A DNA stretch of 6,200 nucleotides. Origin: Geobacteraceae bacterium (lineage in GTDB: Bacteria; Desulfobacterota; Desulfuromonadia; Desulfuromonadales; Geopsychrobacteraceae). The translations under genes were made by a program, and so were the position numbers. Below the pieces are notes generated by a model. It was given only the letters and a program-made list of their open reading frames with translations. It was not told the origin of the DNA and made no database searches. Where the stretch lies: positions 1 to 6,200 of the forward strand of contig JAMOPE010000425.1 of assembly GCA_027064785.1 (NCBI GenBank), given 5' to 3'. This document shows positions 5,608-6,200 of the stretch, piece after piece. Each line of letters opens with the position of its first letter. Positions within the stretch are counted from its first letter, which is position 1.

Positions 5608-6035
5608 CAATCTGCTCCTTGTTGAGAATGACCAGCGAGTTCCGGGATCGTTTCAAAACGCTCGCCCTGCCGCCGCCGTTCCACCAATTGCTGAAGAGTT
5701 TCAAATTCATCCGACAATGCTACGAGAACATCCAGAATTTCCACGCACTTGACAATGACAGGCTGGTATTGGGTCTTAGCTGCAATTTTAACGAAATTAG
5801 GACTTCTTTGCTGTGCAACCAGAATCTGCGTATCACTCAGAAGATCGAGAATGGTCTGCATCTTATCTGTCTTTGCGTGATCGAGATCTTTTGCCTCATT
5901 CTTACGCTGTTCAACAAAAGAGCTTTCACTCCCCGGATAGATATCGTAAATAATAAAAAAATCGGTATCCCCCATATGGGTTTCTGCAATGTGGCGTCCA
6001 TCATTGGAACCGATACAAATCCTTAACGCATGCAT
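5607..6035 (-). CDS. NifX/NifB-type dinitrogenase iron-molybdenum cofactor fold protein
   Basis: A 142-residue cytoplasmic protein. Residues 4-32 (LRICIGSNDGRHIAETHMGDTDFFIIYDI) match the opening of the NifX/NafY/NifB C-terminal fold (PF02579): a first strand, SNDG, the HMGD turn where typical members have HFG, and the FFIIYDI strand. The later segment LLSDTQILVAQQRSPNFVKIAA followed by QPVIVKCVEILDVLVAL fits the second half of that ribonuclease H-like fold. Residues about 108-142 are a charged, Gln- and Glu-rich extension (FETLQQLVERRRQGERF) beyond the usual domain. Proteins of this fold hold iron-sulphur or FeMo-type cofactors in nitrogenase assembly, but many stand-alone copies have no known role, and no other nif gene is seen here. 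The ATG at 6033-6035 lies 11 nt after the dxs stop, with AAGGGGGA at the junction, and the 3' end overlaps the next gene by 1 nt. Confidence 0.82.
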   Translation of the reverse strand: MHALRICIGSNDGRHIAETHMGDTDFFIIYDIYPGSESSFVEQRKNEAKDLDHAKTDKMQTILDLLSDTQILVAQQRSPNFVKIAAKTQYQPVIVKCVEILDVLVALSDEFETLQQLVERRRQGERFETIPELAGHSQQGAD

Positions 6036-6046
6036 AACATCCCCCT

Positions 6047-6200
6047 TCAGCTTGCCGTTGCCTTCAGTTTAAAACGATTCACTGCCTGCTTAACCCGCTT
6101 GTAAATACCCGTGACATCCAAGTCAAGCTGACTTCGAAGTTCAGCCTGCGTCCCCTGACCGACAAACTGATCAGGAATTCCGAGCCGAACCACCGGGATC
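6047..6200 (-). CDS. dxs: 1-deoxy-D-xylulose-5-phosphate synthase (C-terminal 50 residues)
   Basis: Only the last 50 codons are in the window; the gene begins beyond the right edge. The full enzyme condenses pyruvate and glyceraldehyde 3-phosphate, with thiamine diphosphate, as the first step of the MEP route to isoprenoids. The visible end, VVRLGIPDQFVGQGTQAEL followed by RSQLDLDVTGIYKRV, matches the C-terminal transketolase-C part of DXS (LG-PD-F---G-QAEL---LGLD--GI). After that is a slightly long basic tail (KQAVNRFKLKATAS). The stop TGA at 6047-6049 overlaps the AAGGGGGA ribosome binding site of the following NifX-like gene, so the downstream genes are probably on the dxs transcript. A transketolase or pyruvate dehydrogenase E1-beta end is less likely because of the LGIPDQF and TGI-LD pattern. 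Thiamine and active-site residues are outside the window. Confidence 0.85.
   Translation of the reverse strand, partial: IPVVRLGIPDQFVGQGTQAELRSQLDLDVTGIYKRVKQAVNRFKLKATAS

Noticed and set aside
5248..5625. A 125-codon open frame on the plus strand within the DRTGG ATPase gene
   Set aside because: It is the antisense shadow of the P-loop region; there is no recognisable domain, and the opposite strand is clearly coding.
5601..6026. A 141-codon open frame on the plus strand opposite the NifX-like gene
   Set aside because: Its translation shows no family pattern and is rich in His, Cys and Asn as expected for antisense reading. The minus-strand frame has a recognisable fold, a ribosome binding site and operon spacing.
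1..6200. Mobile elements, CRISPR repeats, tRNA genes or prophage parts
   Set aside because: No spaced direct repeats, terminal inverted repeats, transposase or integrase segments, or cloverleaf-like sequence were seen; gene content and base use look uniform across the window.

Overview
The window looks like chromosomal DNA of a Desulfuromonadales-type (Geobacter/Pelobacter/Desulfuromonas relatives) anaerobic deltaproteobacterium. The grounds are the family mix: DUF3108 and DUF3014 envelope proteins, a CBS-containing family II pyrophosphatase, a stand-alone AAA/DRTGG ATPase, and small proteins ending in GPERR. Base composition is moderate and even. I see no insertion sequence, phage gene, tRNA, rRNA or CRISPR array. 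The taxonomic call is inference from recall, not a search result. No stretch over 300 bases lacks a gene.

Left part (1-1251, minus strand): a secreted DUF3108 protein lies 22 bp upstream of the truncated 5' portion of a Mn-dependent, CBS-regulated inorganic pyrophosphatase; the two are probably co-transcribed. A 135-bp intergenic region (1252-1386) carries back-to-back promoters. To its right, on the plus strand, is a small ArsR-family repressor. Its own promoter (TTGACG-17-TAATAT) is followed at the predicted transcription start by a palindrome, TATATT-CAA-AATATA, a likely autoregulatory operator. A bidirectional hairpin terminator at 1732-1769 closes this unit.

Middle (1787-3935): a 4-oxalocrotonate-tautomerase-like protein and, upstream of it on the same minus strand, a RlmI/RlmK-like SAM-dependent methyltransferase. 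The methyltransferase is divergent from a plus-strand, membrane-anchored, proline-rich DUF3014 protein that ends in a perfect 14-bp hairpin.

Right part (3999-6200, minus strand): a compact gene string read from the right edge. It starts with the 3' end of dxs (MEP isoprenoid pathway), then a NifX/NifB-type dinitrogenase-cofactor-fold protein 11 nt downstream. A P-loop/DRTGG ATPase follows, whose ATG overlaps the preceding stop by 1 nt. Then comes a 63-residue protein 11 nt further on, and after 125 bp a 61-residue paralogue of it. The last two are about 43% identical and both end in GPERR. This string of dxs, a small-molecule or cofactor-binding fold, a phosphotransacetylase-like regulatory ATPase and duplicated tiny proteins is the part most likely to hide an undescribed functional unit, though nothing in the sequence proves that its members act together.
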